Of a DNA stretch of 64,000 bases, positions 1 to 9,500 are shown piece after piece; position 1 is the stretch's first letter; every line of letters starts with the position of its first letter. Made by a program: the position numbers and the translations under genes. The notes beneath the pieces were generated by a model, which was not told the origin of the DNA, searched no databases, and saw only the letters and a list, made by a program, of their open reading frames with translations. Origin of the DNA: CAZEKB01 sp964512225 (GTDB lineage Bacteria > Myxococcota_A > UBA796 > UBA9615); the NCBI GenBank assembly GCA_964512225.1, contig CAZEKB010000008.1, positions 35,002 to 99,001 on the forward strand, given 5' to 3'.

Positions 1-821
1 CAGCGGCCCTTGAACTCGGGCTTGCGCCCCGCCGCGAAGGCCTTCGGCCCCTCCTTGGCGTCTTCGCTCATGAAGACGGGCCACCCGTGCTTGAGCTCGT
101 TGGCGAGCGCGTCGGCCTCGGTGAGGCCGTCGGACTCCCAGGCGGACAGCCGGATCGCCTGCACCGCGAGGGGGCCGTTGGCGGCGATCCGGTCCGCGAT
201 GCGTCGCGCCTCGGCGAGGGCCTCTCCGTCGTCGACCACGCGCGTGATCAGGCCGATGCGCTCGGCCTCCTCGGCGGGCACGGCGCGCCCCGTGAGCAGC
301 ATCTCCATGGCCTTCGTGTGCGGGATCTGGCGCCGGAGCCGCACGGTCGAGCCGCCCAGGGGGAACAGCCCCCACTTGACCTCCGACACGGCGAACTTCG
401 CCGACCGGCCCGCGACGCGGATGTCCGTCGCCTGGAGGATCTCCGTGCCGCCGCCGTACGCGGGGCCTTCGACGGCGGCGACGAGGGGCTTGCTCAGGCG
501 GTGGTTCCGCAGGAAGGACTTCCAGTGCAGGCCGTTGTCCTTGCCCTCGGCGTCCCGGAACCGGTCGCGCCACGGGTCGGCGTCCTCGCTGTGCATCGTC
601 TTGAGGTCCGCGCCCGAGCTGAAGCAGCCCCCCGCGCCCGTGAGGATCGCCACACGCACCTCGGGGTCGGAGTCGATCAGATCCCAGGCGTCGGCCATGC
701 GGGCGAGCATCTCGAACCCCATGGCGTTCTTCGCCTCGGGGCGGTTCATCGTGACGGTGACGACGTGGCCGTCGCGCTCGACCAGCAGGTGGGGCGGGGA
801 GGTGTTCTCGGAATCGGACAC
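1..821 (-). CDS. Enoyl-CoA hydratase/isomerase family protein (3' end beyond window)
   Basis: Crotonase-fold enzyme, expected to hydrate trans-2-enoyl-CoA or carry out a related acyl-CoA reaction in the cytoplasm. Reading the minus strand from a GTG at 821 gives at least 273 residues. The N-terminal strand has VTMNRPEAKNAM, the first oxyanion-hole region is CFSSGADLKTM near residue 70, and the second is AYGGGTEILQATDIR near residue 122, followed by FAVSEVKWGLFPLGG. This order is diagnostic of the family. The Glu at TEIL is in a usual catalytic position. It ends in RKPEFKGR at the window edge, so only a few codons can be missing. The start lies 24 bases after the stop of the acyl-CoA synthetase gene, so the two are probably one operon. 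The exact substrate cannot be told. Confidence 0.88.
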   Translation of the reverse strand, partial: MSDSENTSPPHLLVERDGHVVTVTMNRPEAKNAMGFEMLARMADAWDLIDSDPEVRVAILTGAGGCFSSGADLKTMHSEDADPWRDRFRDAEGKDNGLHWKSFLRNHRLSKPLVAAVEGPAYGGGTEILQATDIRVAGRSAKFAVSEVKWGLFPLGGSTVRLRRQIPHTKAMEMLLTGRAVPAEEAERIGLITRVVDDGEALAEARRIADRIAANGPLAVQAIRLSAWESDGLTEADALANELKHGWPVFMSEDAKEGPKAFAAGRKPEFKGR

Positions 822-845
822 GGCGGCTCCGGGGTCGGGTGATCG

Positions 846-2393
846 CTAGATGGCGCGGTCGCGGTCCACCCAGTACGGGTCCCGCAGCCGACGCTTGTAG
901 AGCTTTCCGTTGGGGTCGCGGGGCAGGCGGCTCACGAAGTCCACGGACTTCGGGCACTTGTAGCCGGCGATCCGTTCGCGGCAGAAGGCCAGGATCGCGT
1001 CCGCGGTCTCGGGGCCGGGGCCCACGCCGTCGCGCAGCTCCACGACGGCCTTGACCTGCTCCCCCCAGTCGTCGTCGGGGATGCCGAACACGGCGCAGTC
1101 CACGACGTCGGGGTGCGTGATGAGCTCGCACTCGATCTCGGCGGGGTAGATGTTCACCCCGCCGCTGATGATCATGTCCGCCTTGCGATCCACGAGGTAG
1201 AGGAAGCCGTCCTCGTCCAGGTAGCCGGCGTCGCCGACGGTGAAGAAGCCCTCGTTCCACGCCTTCTGCGTCTTCTCTTCGTCGCCGTGGTACTCGAACC
1301 TGTGCTCGCCCATGCGGATCCACACGGTCCCGATGTCCCCCGGCTTCAGGAGGTTCAGGTCGTCGTCGAGGATGCGGATGGTCGAGATGGGCCACGGCGC
1401 GCCGACGGTGCCGGGCTTCGCGAGCCACTGTTGCGGCGTGGCGGTGGTGCCCCCGCCCTCGGACGCCGCGTAGTACTCGTAGACGACCGGCCCGAACCAC
1501 TCGAGCATCGCGTGCTTCACCGGGATGGGGCAGGGTGCCGCGCCGTGCACGAGGTGGGTGATGGACGAGGTGTCGGCCGCCGCGCGGACGTCGTCGGGCA
1601 GGGCGAGCATCCGCGAGAAGTGCGTGGGCACCATGTGGCTGTGCGTCACGCGATGGCGCGCGATGAGGTCGAGCGTCCCCTCGGGGGTCCACTTGTCCAT
1701 GATCACGGCCGTGGCCCCGTAGTGCAGGGAGTAGAGCGACCAGTTGATCACGGCCGTGTGGTACAGCGGCGACGAGACGAGGTGCACGCCGCCCGGGGCG
1801 ATGCCGAAGAGCTTGAGGAAGCCCGTGAAGTTGTCCGCGAGGTGGTCCGGCGGCACCTCGCCGAAGGGTCGGCGGACGCCCCGCGGTCGACCGGTGGTGC
1901 CCGACGTGTACGTCATCACGAAGCCGCCGAGGCGATGCTCCGGGGTGGTCGACGGCTGGTCCTTCAGCTCGGCGTAGTCCCGAAAGCCGTCCGCCCCGCC
2001 GACGCAGAAGCGCGCGTCCGGCGGGATGTCGGAGTCTCCGCGCGCGATCGCGTCGGCGACGAGGGGGGCGTACTCGGGGCTGCAGACCACCGCCCGGGCC
2101 TCGCAGTCGGCCAGGATGAACGCGACCTCGTGAGCCGTGAGGTGGTGGTTGATCGGGGTGATGTAGATGCCCGCCTGCCCGGCCGCGAGCGCGACCTCGA
2201 GGACGGGTGCGCTGTTCTCGAGCACGACCGCCACGGTGTCTCCGGCGCCGAGGCCCAGCGCGCGCAGCCCGTGCACGACCTGGTTGCACGCCGCGAGGAG
2301 CGCGCCCGCGGTGTGCTCGGTGCCGTCCGGCTCCACCAGAGCGCGGTGATCGGGGTTCTCCCGGGCGTGGATCCAGAAGCTGCTGGGGGTCAT
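846..2393 (-). CDS. AMP-forming acyl-CoA synthetase (FadD-like)
   Basis: A 515-residue ANL-superfamily ligase that activates a carboxylic acid as acyl-AMP and then acyl-CoA, feeding the enoyl-CoA hydratase encoded just downstream. The phosphate loop TYTSGTTGRPRGVRRP lies near residue 160. YEYYAASEGGG (motif III region), GDAGYLDEDGFLYLVDRK (adenylate-binding Asp and hinge) and ISGGVNIYPAEIE follow, and the C-terminal lysine region is DPNGKLYKRRLR. Length is normal for a single-domain acyl-CoA synthetase. The ATG at 2393 has a GGAGG Shine-Dalgarno four bases upstream. A TAGGCT -10-like hexamer (2426-2431) and a perfect 16-bp palindrome (2403-2418) precede it, suggesting repressor control by an acyl-CoA-responsive regulator (inference). 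Substrate chain type is not determined; long-chain, steroid side-chain or aryl acids are possible. Confidence 0.9.
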   Translation of the reverse strand: MTPSSFWIHARENPDHRALVEPDGTEHTAGALLAACNQVVHGLRALGLGAGDTVAVVLENSAPVLEVALAAGQAGIYITPINHHLTAHEVAFILADCEARAVVCSPEYAPLVADAIARGDSDIPPDARFCVGGADGFRDYAELKDQPSTTPEHRLGGFVMTYTSGTTGRPRGVRRPFGEVPPDHLADNFTGFLKLFGIAPGGVHLVSSPLYHTAVINWSLYSLHYGATAVIMDKWTPEGTLDLIARHRVTHSHMVPTHFSRMLALPDDVRAAADTSSITHLVHGAAPCPIPVKHAMLEWFGPVVYEYYAASEGGGTTATPQQWLAKPGTVGAPWPISTIRILDDDLNLLKPGDIGTVWIRMGEHRFEYHGDEEKTQKAWNEGFFTVGDAGYLDEDGFLYLVDRKADMIISGGVNIYPAEIECELITHPDVVDCAVFGIPDDDWGEQVKAVVELRDGVGPGPETADAILAFCRERIAGYKCPKSVDFVSRLPRDPNGKLYKRRLRDPYWVDRDRAI

Positions 2394-2402
2394 CCGTCCT
2401 CC

Positions 2403-2418
2403 CTGATCGATCGATCAG
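2403..2418. promoter_or_regulatory. 16-bp palindromic operator candidate upstream of the acyl-CoA synthetase
   Basis: Perfect palindrome CTGATCGATCGATCAG, located 10-25 bases before the acyl-CoA synthetase ATG and directly after a TAGGCT -10-like hexamer (2426-2431, minus strand), so it would cover the transcription start. The identical 16 bases occur once more in the window, at 46907-46922, in the same place relative to the GMC oxidoreductase gene. A shared repressor site is the natural reading. The regulator is not identified. Confidence 0.6.
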
Positions 2419-2464
2419 CCGGCGGAGCCTACCAGCGGTTCGGCGCTTCGTCGTTCGGCGGCGT

Positions 2465-2896
2465 TCAGCCGGTGCCGGGCTGCACCAGGAAGCTGAGGAT
2501 GTACTCGCCGCCGTCCCCCTTGAGCGTGCGCTCCTGCAGCCCGTCCTCCGAGAGGTCGGCCACGAGCACCTGCCCGAGCAGGTCGTCCGGGGTCAGCGTG
2601 TCGTAGTCCATCACGCGCACGAGCAGCCCGGTGCTGGGGATCCCCGCGCGCTTGAGCTTCTCGGCGCCGACGATGTTCTTCAGCTCGATCGTATCGGGGC
2701 CGCCCCGGAGCGCCCCGAGGGTGGTCGTGGCGAGGCGGGCCTCGGTGTTGACGATCTTCGAGCCCGCCTTGAAGTGGCGGAAGGTCCGGTCGGGGCCGGG
2801 GAAGACCTTCACCCCGTTGTATTCGATGTACACCTCGTCGCCGTCGAACTCCGACGGGCGAATGCAGGTGAGAGATACGAACTCGAAGACGGCCAT
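2465..2896 (-). CDS. Small protein with possible C2-like beta-sandwich
   Basis: A 143-residue protein without signal peptide, well supported as a gene by a GGAGGAG Shine-Dalgarno before the ATG at 2896. The sequence alternates short beta-strand-like stretches. LLVRVMDYDTLTPDDLLGQ near residue 95 resembles the core of C2 domains, where a 'V.V.D.D....DD.LG' pattern binds calcium and lipid; that assignment is tentative. EVYIEYNGVKVFPG and GGEYILSFLVQ would be further strands. It lies between the acyl-CoA synthetase and the M20 peptidase on the same strand but with gaps of about 50-70 bases, so co-transcription is uncertain. Homologues described as 'hypothetical protein' are likely. Function unknown. 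Confidence 0.7.
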   Translation of the reverse strand: MAVFEFVSLTCIRPSEFDGDEVYIEYNGVKVFPGPDRTFRHFKAGSKIVNTEARLATTTLGALRGGPDTIELKNIVGAEKLKRAGIPSTGLLVRVMDYDTLTPDDLLGQVLVADLSEDGLQERTLKGDGGEYILSFLVQPGTG

Positions 2897-2954
2897 CGCT
2901 CCTCCAGGGGGCGTCAGGATACCCCGACGGGCGGCCGCCCGACCTGCGCGGGGG

Positions 2955-4382
2955 TCACTTCAGGGTGCCCCGGACCAGGCGACCGACGAGCTCGTGCAGG
3001 TAGGCCACTCCCAGGGCGAACGAGTCGCCGTGCACGCGCTCGTTCGCGCCGTGCATGCGTCGCTCGTCCTCGGCGGTGAGGGGGAACGGCAGGATGCCGT
3101 AGCAGGGCGCCCCGGCGAGGCGGAACCGCCGACAGTCCGTCCCCCCCGTGGACATGAACGGGACGGTGACTGCGCCCTTCCACAGGCGCCTCGCGCTCCG
3201 GTCCGCGACCTCGAAGAACGGTCCGTCGGCGGGGGAGACCGGGCTGACCTTCGGGGCGTCGGAGGCCTCGACGGTCACGTCGTGGGGCGCGGCCGCGGCG
3301 CGCAGGCGCTCCTGGACGGCGGACCAGTCCTCGTCCGGGAGGAGGCGGCAGTTCACCTTCGCGGTCGCCCGGCCCGGCAGGGCGTTGGCGCGGACCCCGC
3401 CGTCGATCATCGTCGCCACGCAGGTCGTCCGCAGGAAGGCGTTGAGGAACGGGTCGGTGGCCAGCACGGCCGCCGCGTCCTCCGGGATCGGCCCGCCCTC
3501 GGGGGCGTCGGCCGCGGACCGGGCGGCGGCCGCGACGGGCGCGGGGAAGGTCGCCGCCGTGCCGTCGAGGAAGGCCCGCGTCGTGGCGTTCGTGCGCATG
3601 GACCAGGTCAGCTCGGACACGTCCGCGACGGCCGCCCCGAGGCGGGCGATCGCGTTGTGCGGCAGGGGCATGGAGCTGTGCCCCGACTGCCCGTCGGCCA
3701 CGAGCGTGACGGTGCGGGAGAGCTTCTCGGTGGTCTGGAAGCCGACGTACGCCACGCGCTCGTCGATGAGGCGCACGTCCCCCCCCTCGTTCAGCACGAG
3801 CGCCGCGTCGGCCAGCTCGGGGTGGTTCTTCAGCAGCCAGGCCGTGCCCACCTTCCCGCCCGCCTCTTCGTCGGCCGCGAGGAGCAGGAGGACGTCGCGG
3901 TCGCGCTTCGTGGACTTGCGCTCGAAGTGGCGCAGCAGCTCGATCATCGCGGCGGCCATGCCCTTGTTGTCGATCACGCCGCGCCCGTACAGGAAGCCCT
4001 CGCGTTCGGTGAGGGTGATGGGGTCCGTCTCCCAGGCGTCGCGGTCGAAGCCCACCACGTCGACGTGCGCGACGATCAGGAGCGGATCACCCGGCCGGGA
4101 GGACGTGGCGGGCAGGCGCACGAGCAGGCTCGCGCGGGGCCCCGGAGGCCCGAGGAGGGTCGTCTCGAGGCCCGACAGGGCGAGGTCGGGGACGACCGCC
4201 TCGGCCAGCGCCCGCTCGTTGCCCGGCGGGTTGGTGGTGTCGAGCGCGACGAGCTGCGCGAGCCGGAGGCGCGAGGACTCGACGAGCTGCTTCGCGTTCA
4301 GCGATTCCGGGACGACCGGGCCGTCCTCGGCGGCGGCGAGGCTCGGGGCGAGCAGGGCGAGGAGCAGGAGCAGTCGGGCCAT
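2955..4382 (-). CDS. Exported M20-family metallopeptidase
   Basis: Zinc-dependent carboxypeptidase or deacylase of the M20 (ArgE/DapE/ACY1/CPG2) family, 475 residues. I start it at the ATG at 4382, which has GGAGG four bases upstream and opens a signal peptide (MARLLLLLALLAPSLAAAE); longer in-frame starts lack this. Metal-site motifs are in order: LLIVAHVDVVGFD (first His and the supporting Asp), YGRGVIDNKGMAAA (bridging Asp), LLAADEEAGG (catalytic Glu pair), LVLNEGGD (Glu ligand) and, near the C-terminus, MHGANERVHGD (last His). STGGTDCRRFR precedes that. A dimerisation insert sits between residues about 210 and 330. The enzyme probably acts in the periplasm on peptides or N-acyl amino acids. 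It is divergent from the kinase gene, with 56 bases between start codons. Confidence 0.9.
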   Translation of the reverse strand: MARLLLLLALLAPSLAAAEDGPVVPESLNAKQLVESSRLRLAQLVALDTTNPPGNERALAEAVVPDLALSGLETTLLGPPGPRASLLVRLPATSSRPGDPLLIVAHVDVVGFDRDAWETDPITLTEREGFLYGRGVIDNKGMAAAMIELLRHFERKSTKRDRDVLLLLAADEEAGGKVGTAWLLKNHPELADAALVLNEGGDVRLIDERVAYVGFQTTEKLSRTVTLVADGQSGHSSMPLPHNAIARLGAAVADVSELTWSMRTNATTRAFLDGTAATFPAPVAAAARSAADAPEGGPIPEDAAAVLATDPFLNAFLRTTCVATMIDGGVRANALPGRATAKVNCRLLPDEDWSAVQERLRAAAAPHDVTVEASDAPKVSPVSPADGPFFEVADRSARRLWKGAVTVPFMSTGGTDCRRFRLAGAPCYGILPFPLTAEDERRMHGANERVHGDSFALGVAYLHELVGRLVRGTLK

Positions 4383-4426
4383 GGGACCTCCGGCCGGGGC
4401 GGCGCGGCAAGGATGCCGCACCGTCG

Positions 4427-4432
4427 TACGAT
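4427..4432 (+). promoter_or_regulatory. -10-like hexamer of leaderless type (TACGAT)
   Basis: TACGAT ends exactly six bases before the GTG start of the kinase gene at 4439, and no Shine-Dalgarno is present. The geometry predicts that transcription begins at or next to the start codon. It is one of a group of such sites in this window. Confidence 0.5.
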
Positions 4433-4438
4433 GGGGGC

Positions 4439-6205
4439 GTGACGAGCCGCAACCCCGAGCTGCTGGACACGGGCGACTTCCCCGCGCGGTTCGGCCGCTA
4501 CACCCTCGTCGGGCTGCTGGGGGAGGGGGGCATGGCCCGCGTCTTCCGAGCGGAGCTGTCCGGCCCCGGGGGCTTCCGCAAGGCGGCCGCCGTCAAGGTG
4601 ATCCGGCGCTCCCTGGCGGGGCGCGACGAGTCCCTGCGCCGGGCGCTCGAGAAGGAGGCCCGCCTCGGCGGGCTGCTCAAGCACCCGGGCGTCGTGGAGA
4701 CCTACGACTTCGGCGTCGAAGACGGCTCGCCGTACATCGCCATGGAGCTCGTGGACGGGACCAATCTGGACGACCTCGTTCGCGAGGCGGGCAGGCTGCC
4801 CCCGGAGGTGACGTTGGCGTTCGGGGTGCGGCTCTGCGACGCGCTGGCGTACGCCCACGGGCTGGCCGTGGACGGGCGCGCGGTGGGCCTCGTGCACCGG
4901 GACCTCAAGCCCGCCAACGTGCTGGTGGGGCGCGACGGCTCCGTGAAGATCGCGGACTTCGGCATCGCCAAGGCGTCCGCCCTGCTCGGCTCGAGCACGG
5001 CGACGGGGATGATCAAGGGGACGCCGTCGTACATGTCGCCCGAGCAGCTCGCGGGTGAGCCGCTGGACGGCCGGAGCGACCTCTTCTCGCTGGCGACGAT
5101 CCTGTTCGAGCTCGCCACGGGCGACCGCCTGCAGACGGCGGACTCGCTGCCCGCGCTGGCGATGGCCGTGCTGCAGACCGAAGACCGCCTCGCCGACGGC
5201 AGCCTGCTCCGGCCCCTCGACGAGGCCGCTCCGGGACTGGGCCTCGTCCTCGCTCGCTGCCTGCGGAAGGACCCGAACGAGCGCTACCCCGGCGCGGCCG
5301 ACCTGGGTCGCGACCTGCGGGCCCTCGCCGAGGTGCTCCCGTCCGTCGATCTCGCGGCGTGGGCGGGGCCGTACATCCCGTCCCCGGCGCCGGCCCCTCC
5401 GACCTTCACCGGGACCCTGCACCCGGCGCCGGAGGCGGTCCCCGAGGTGCGCCGGGCCCGGGGGGACGCGCCCCCGGGCCGGGACCTCTCGGCGCGCCTC
5501 GTGGGGGGCGTCGCGGCGGCCGTCGGGGGGGCGCTCCTGCTGGGGCTCCTCATCGGTCGCGGGGACGGCGGGGACGGCCCGATCGACGCCCCGCCCGTCG
5601 AAGAGCCCCTCGCGCGGGGCACCGACGCCCCGCCCGAGGTCTCGCGGGCTGCGGCCCCGTCGGCGGGCCCCGAGGAGGAGCCCGGGGAGGAGTCGTCGGT
5701 GCCGGATGTCGCCCCCGTCGCGGAGGCGGGCCCGCCGTCGGCGGCGGCCGGGGACGACCTCGTGATCTCCTACGAAGCGTCGGCCGCGACGCGGAGCGAC
5801 CGGCGTCGGGAGCGCCGAGCCGCGCGGCGGGATCGTCGTCGGGATCGCGCGGGGGAGGCGACGGACGCGGGGGAAGCCGAGGCGGCGCCGACGTCCGGCC
5901 CGCAGATGCTGGACGCGGACTGGGAGACCGGGGCGAAGGAGCGGGGGGAGACGCCCGTGACGTTCACCGCGCAGGTGGACTGCCCGGCGACCTGCGAGGT
6001 CGTGGCGCACGTGCGGCCCACGGGGCGAGCCTGGCGGCAGGGCGGGATGACGCCCGCGGGCGACGGCGTGTGGACGACGGAGTTCCGGTTCCCCGAGTCC
6101 GCGGCGGGGCACGTCCAGTGGTGGATCGAGGCCCGGGATCCCGCCACGAACGAGCGGTCCCGGGTGGGCAGCCCCGCCGACCCGCGGGACCTCGTGCTGC
6201 GCTGA
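4439..6205 (+). CDS. Membrane-anchored serine/threonine protein kinase
   Basis: Hanks-type kinase of 588 residues. The cytoplasmic kinase domain spans about residues 20-285: GEGGMARVF glycine loop, AVKVIRR with the ATP-binding Lys, HRDLKPANVL catalytic loop near residue 152, IADFGIAKA metal-binding loop near 171, and GTPSYMSPEQL with the APE-like motif. All catalytic residues are present. A Pro-rich linker leads to one transmembrane helix at about 355-373 (GGVAAAVGGALLLGLLIG), then an acidic and Arg-rich linker, and an outer domain of about 90 residues (FTAQVDCPATCEVV to DLVLR) with beta-strand character and one Cys pair. The outer domain probably senses or binds something in the periplasm (inference). 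GTG start with a leaderless-type -10 six bases upstream. Kinases of this layout are common in Myxococcota. Confidence 0.93.
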   Translation: MTSRNPELLDTGDFPARFGRYTLVGLLGEGGMARVFRAELSGPGGFRKAAAVKVIRRSLAGRDESLRRALEKEARLGGLLKHPGVVETYDFGVEDGSPYIAMELVDGTNLDDLVREAGRLPPEVTLAFGVRLCDALAYAHGLAVDGRAVGLVHRDLKPANVLVGRDGSVKIADFGIAKASALLGSSTATGMIKGTPSYMSPEQLAGEPLDGRSDLFSLATILFELATGDRLQTADSLPALAMAVLQTEDRLADGSLLRPLDEAAPGLGLVLARCLRKDPNERYPGAADLGRDLRALAEVLPSVDLAAWAGPYIPSPAPAPPTFTGTLHPAPEAVPEVRRARGDAPPGRDLSARLVGGVAAAVGGALLLGLLIGRGDGGDGPIDAPPVEEPLARGTDAPPEVSRAAAPSAGPEEEPGEESSVPDVAPVAEAGPPSAAAGDDLVISYEASAATRSDRRRERRAARRDRRRDRAGEATDAGEAEAAPTSGPQMLDADWETGAKERGETPVTFTAQVDCPATCEVVAHVRPTGRAWRQGGMTPAGDGVWTTEFRFPESAAGHVQWWIEARDPATNERSRVGSPADPRDLVLR

Positions 6206-6212
6206 GCTCCGC

Positions 6213-6503
6213 CTACTCGGCGCACTCCAGGACGAGGCCCCCGTCTTCGGTCTCGTTGGCGACCCAGCGCTCCTGCGCGTACTTGTGCCCCGTCGCGAGG
6301 GGCACGTCGAAGCCGTCCTCGCTGAACATGGCGAGCTTGCGCATGCTGCGCATCCGCAGCGCCTGGCGGAACGCCTTCTCGAAGTCGGCGTTGCCCTTGT
6401 CTCCGGCTTCCTCCAGGACCTCCGCCCAGATCGCCGCCGTCTCGAGGGCGCTGAAGCGGAGCTTGCGGACCTTGCGGCCCTTCCGGTCGTGGGGGTGGGA
6501 CAT
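6213..6503 (-). CDS. Small protein of unknown function, partner of the P-loop gene
   Basis: A 96-residue cytoplasmic protein with a basic N-terminus (HPHDRKGRKVRKLRF) and a helical middle (ETAAIWAEVLEEAGDKG). I do not recognise a family. It starts 15 bases after the stop of the 1066-residue P-loop protein, on the same strand, and a GGAG lies upstream of its ATG inside that gap, so both are likely made from one transcript and may work together. Its stop is 7 bases from the stop of the convergent kinase gene. Confidence 0.65.
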   Translation of the reverse strand: MSHPHDRKGRKVRKLRFSALETAAIWAEVLEEAGDKGNADFEKAFRQALRMRSMRKLAMFSEDGFDVPLATGHKYAQERWVANETEDGGLVLECAE

Positions 6504-6518
6504 CGAGTGGTCTCCGGG

Positions 6519-9500
6519 TCAGCGATCGAGGTTGGAGATGGGGCCGGCCGAGAACCACCGGTGCCACAGCCCCGGATCGTCGGCCTCCATGCGCCGCAGC
6601 ACCTCGCCGACGACGTCGAAGGGCAGGGCCGGGATGAAGAGCTGGGGGCCTCCCAGCGTCGAGCGGTAGTACTCGCTGCTCAGCGGCATCCAGCGGCCGG
6701 GCGCGACGCGGTACTGGGGCCGCCCGTGGTGCTCTTCGAAGCGCGTGTCGTCGAGGGGCACGAGCTTGCTGAGGTCCTCCACGCCGTAGCCGCCGGGCCC
6801 TCGGAGCTCGATCTCCCGGCCGAGCTGCGCGGGCCGGGCGATCGTGGTGCCGTCGGCGTGCAGCGTGTACTCGATGTCGAGCCCGTCGGCCCCCACGCGG
6901 GAGACGCGGACCGGCCCGGGGGGGCCCGAGACGGAGAACCACACCCCGTCCGACTCGATGATCCGCGCGTCGGGGCGGCCGTCGCCCTTGCCCCGCGGGA
7001 GGCCCCCGACGAGCTCGCGGATCGCCTCGGCCGCTCCGTGGAAGCTGTCGGGACCGCGACGACGCATCGCGATGTGGGTCAGCGCGACCTCGCTCAGGAA
7101 GGTCCACCAGAACCGCCGGTTGGCCGCGAACCCGAACCGCGCCTGGAAGTTGCGCACCATCTCCGCGATGGCGGCGGGGTGCGGCGTCGGGGCCCGGAAC
7201 TCGCCCCCGTCGCGGTGCACCCAGACGAGCGCGCGCACCGGGATCAGGCCCCGTCGCACCACCTGGTCCGCGGGCCGGATCTCGCGATGGTCCGCGTCGC
7301 GGTACCACAGCTCCTGGATCCACTGGCCGAACTTGCGGTGCGCCGGGCTGGCGGTGGCGACGGGCTCGGCCCCGGGCGGCGTGAGCACGAGGATGCGGTC
7401 GTTGCCCCCGAACTCCCACGCGGGCACGCCCTGCCGGGGGCGTCCCGTGGCGAGCCGCGCCGCGATCGACGACTTCCCGAGCTTGGAGTCGCCCACGATC
7501 AACACGCCCGAGCCCGTCTCGGGGTCGCGCACGAGGTTGCCGAACAGCAGGGCCGCGTCCTGGAACTCCGACAGCACCTGGGCCGACTTCGCCGCCCGGG
7601 TCCGTCCCTGGCGATCGAGCCCGCGCACGAGGCTCTCCCGGTAGGCCCCGAACAGGGCGGACATGGGGACCCGCGACGCCTTGAGCAGCTCTTCGCCGCC
7701 CCGCTCCTCGAACAGGTCGGTCGCCGCGCGGCTCCACCGCTCGAGGGTGTTGTCCGCGTGGGAGGGGTCGATGGCGGCGGCGTGCTGCATCGCGATCCGC
7801 GTGAACAGATCGCGCACGACGTCGCCGGGCAGGCCGCGGCTCTCCAGGAAGGCTCGCTCCACGGACCGCGCCGCCCGGTGAAGGACCTCGTGGTCGCCGG
7901 GCATCAGGATGCGGTCGTAGAACGCGAGCTTGAGGCCGAGGTGCAGCTGCACCGCCGCGAGCATGTCCGGCAGGGTGGGGCGGACCTCCTCGGCGACGTT
8001 GCGGGTGAGCGTCCAGCCCAGGTAGCGCAGCAGCGGGCGCGGGACGACGATCGTCGGGGTCGTGCTGTCCTCCCCCAGGTGCACCGCGAAGAAGGCGTGC
8101 GCGTTCTCGTCCTGCCAGGCGAGCCCCGGGAAGTCGGGGGCCGACCCCCGCGGCTTGAGGATCTCGAACTCCAGGTTCTCGTGGACCGGCCGCAGCAGGT
8201 CGGCGAGGTCGGCGGTGTCGTAGGACGGCAGGCCGAGCGCCCGGAGGTCGGCGACCGCGATCGGCCCCTCCTCCTCCTGGTCCACCAGCGAGTCGATCCA
8301 CGCCAGGACCGCGGCCTGCACGGGGCCCGGGCGCGACTCTTCGAGGCTGAACGCCTTGACGACGTTGAGGCGGACCCGGTGCGCGAGCTCGACGCCGCGG
8401 CGGTCGGGCACGTTCACGAAGCCGATGCGGGGGCCGGGTCCGAGGTCCTCGAGGCGGAGGATGGCGAGCCGGGCCTCCGGCAGCGTCGTGGAGAAGAGGC
8501 GCCGCGCGCAGCCGCCGTAGGTCATCCCCACCGGGGGCCGCTCGCCGGGCGCGGGCCGGGGCTCGAGCTCCGTGAGGAGGAAGTCGAGGACCACGACGTA
8601 CCGCTGGCGTCGCCCCATGCGTTCGACGACGACCGGGACCTCGATCGCGCGGCGGTCGGCGCCGACGACGCCGCTCTCGCGCGTGCGCACGACCGTCTCG
8701 GCGGGCGTGAGCTCCGTGAGCCGGTGGACGACGCCCAGGAGCTCGCGCCGCAGCTCCGGCTCGGGCTGGGCCGCGTCGATGGCGTCGTGGGCGGCGCCCG
8801 CGAGCTCGTCGGGGAACTCCCAGGCGGGCATGCGCCGGGCGAGGTACCGGCCGATGAAGCTCGCCGGGATCCCGGGCGTGGTCTTCGGCGCGCCGAGGGC
8901 GTCGGCCACCCACCGCAGCGCGCCCGCCATGCCGTCCGCGGCGTTCTGACCCTGCTCGACCGCCTGATCGAGGAGGCGCACGCCCATCAGGTCCCGGCAG
9001 CGGGCCATCGCGTCCGCCGTCTCCATGAGGCCGCGGCGCATGCCCGACAGCTTCGGCAGCGCGGCCGCGGGCCCGTCGCGCACGGGCTCGACGTCCGTCA
9101 GCAGCGTGATCTGGCGGGCCATCAGGACGTCGAGCTCGCGGATGCCGGTGCGGGGTCGGGCGTCCTCCAGGAAGGTGTCCAACAGGAACGAGATCTGGGC
9201 GTCGGGCGGGGTCCCGGGCGGGTCCCCCAGCAGCCTCGGGTCGAGCAGGTCGCGGAGGCCGTCCAGGGCCAGCCGGATCTCGCTGTGGCCGGCGCCGTGC
9301 ACGGCCTCCTTGAGGTTCGACAGCGATCGCGCCACGACCGTGGCCAGGCGCAGGGCGGCCACCCCGGACCGCTGCTCCACGAGCGTCTCGAAGGCCGCCT
9401 CGACCTCCTCGATCTTCGCCTCGTTGCTCTTCGACACCGGGGCGGCGGCGCCGCCGATCGCGTCCGGCCGGGCGCCGATCTCCTCGATCAGCTCGGTGAG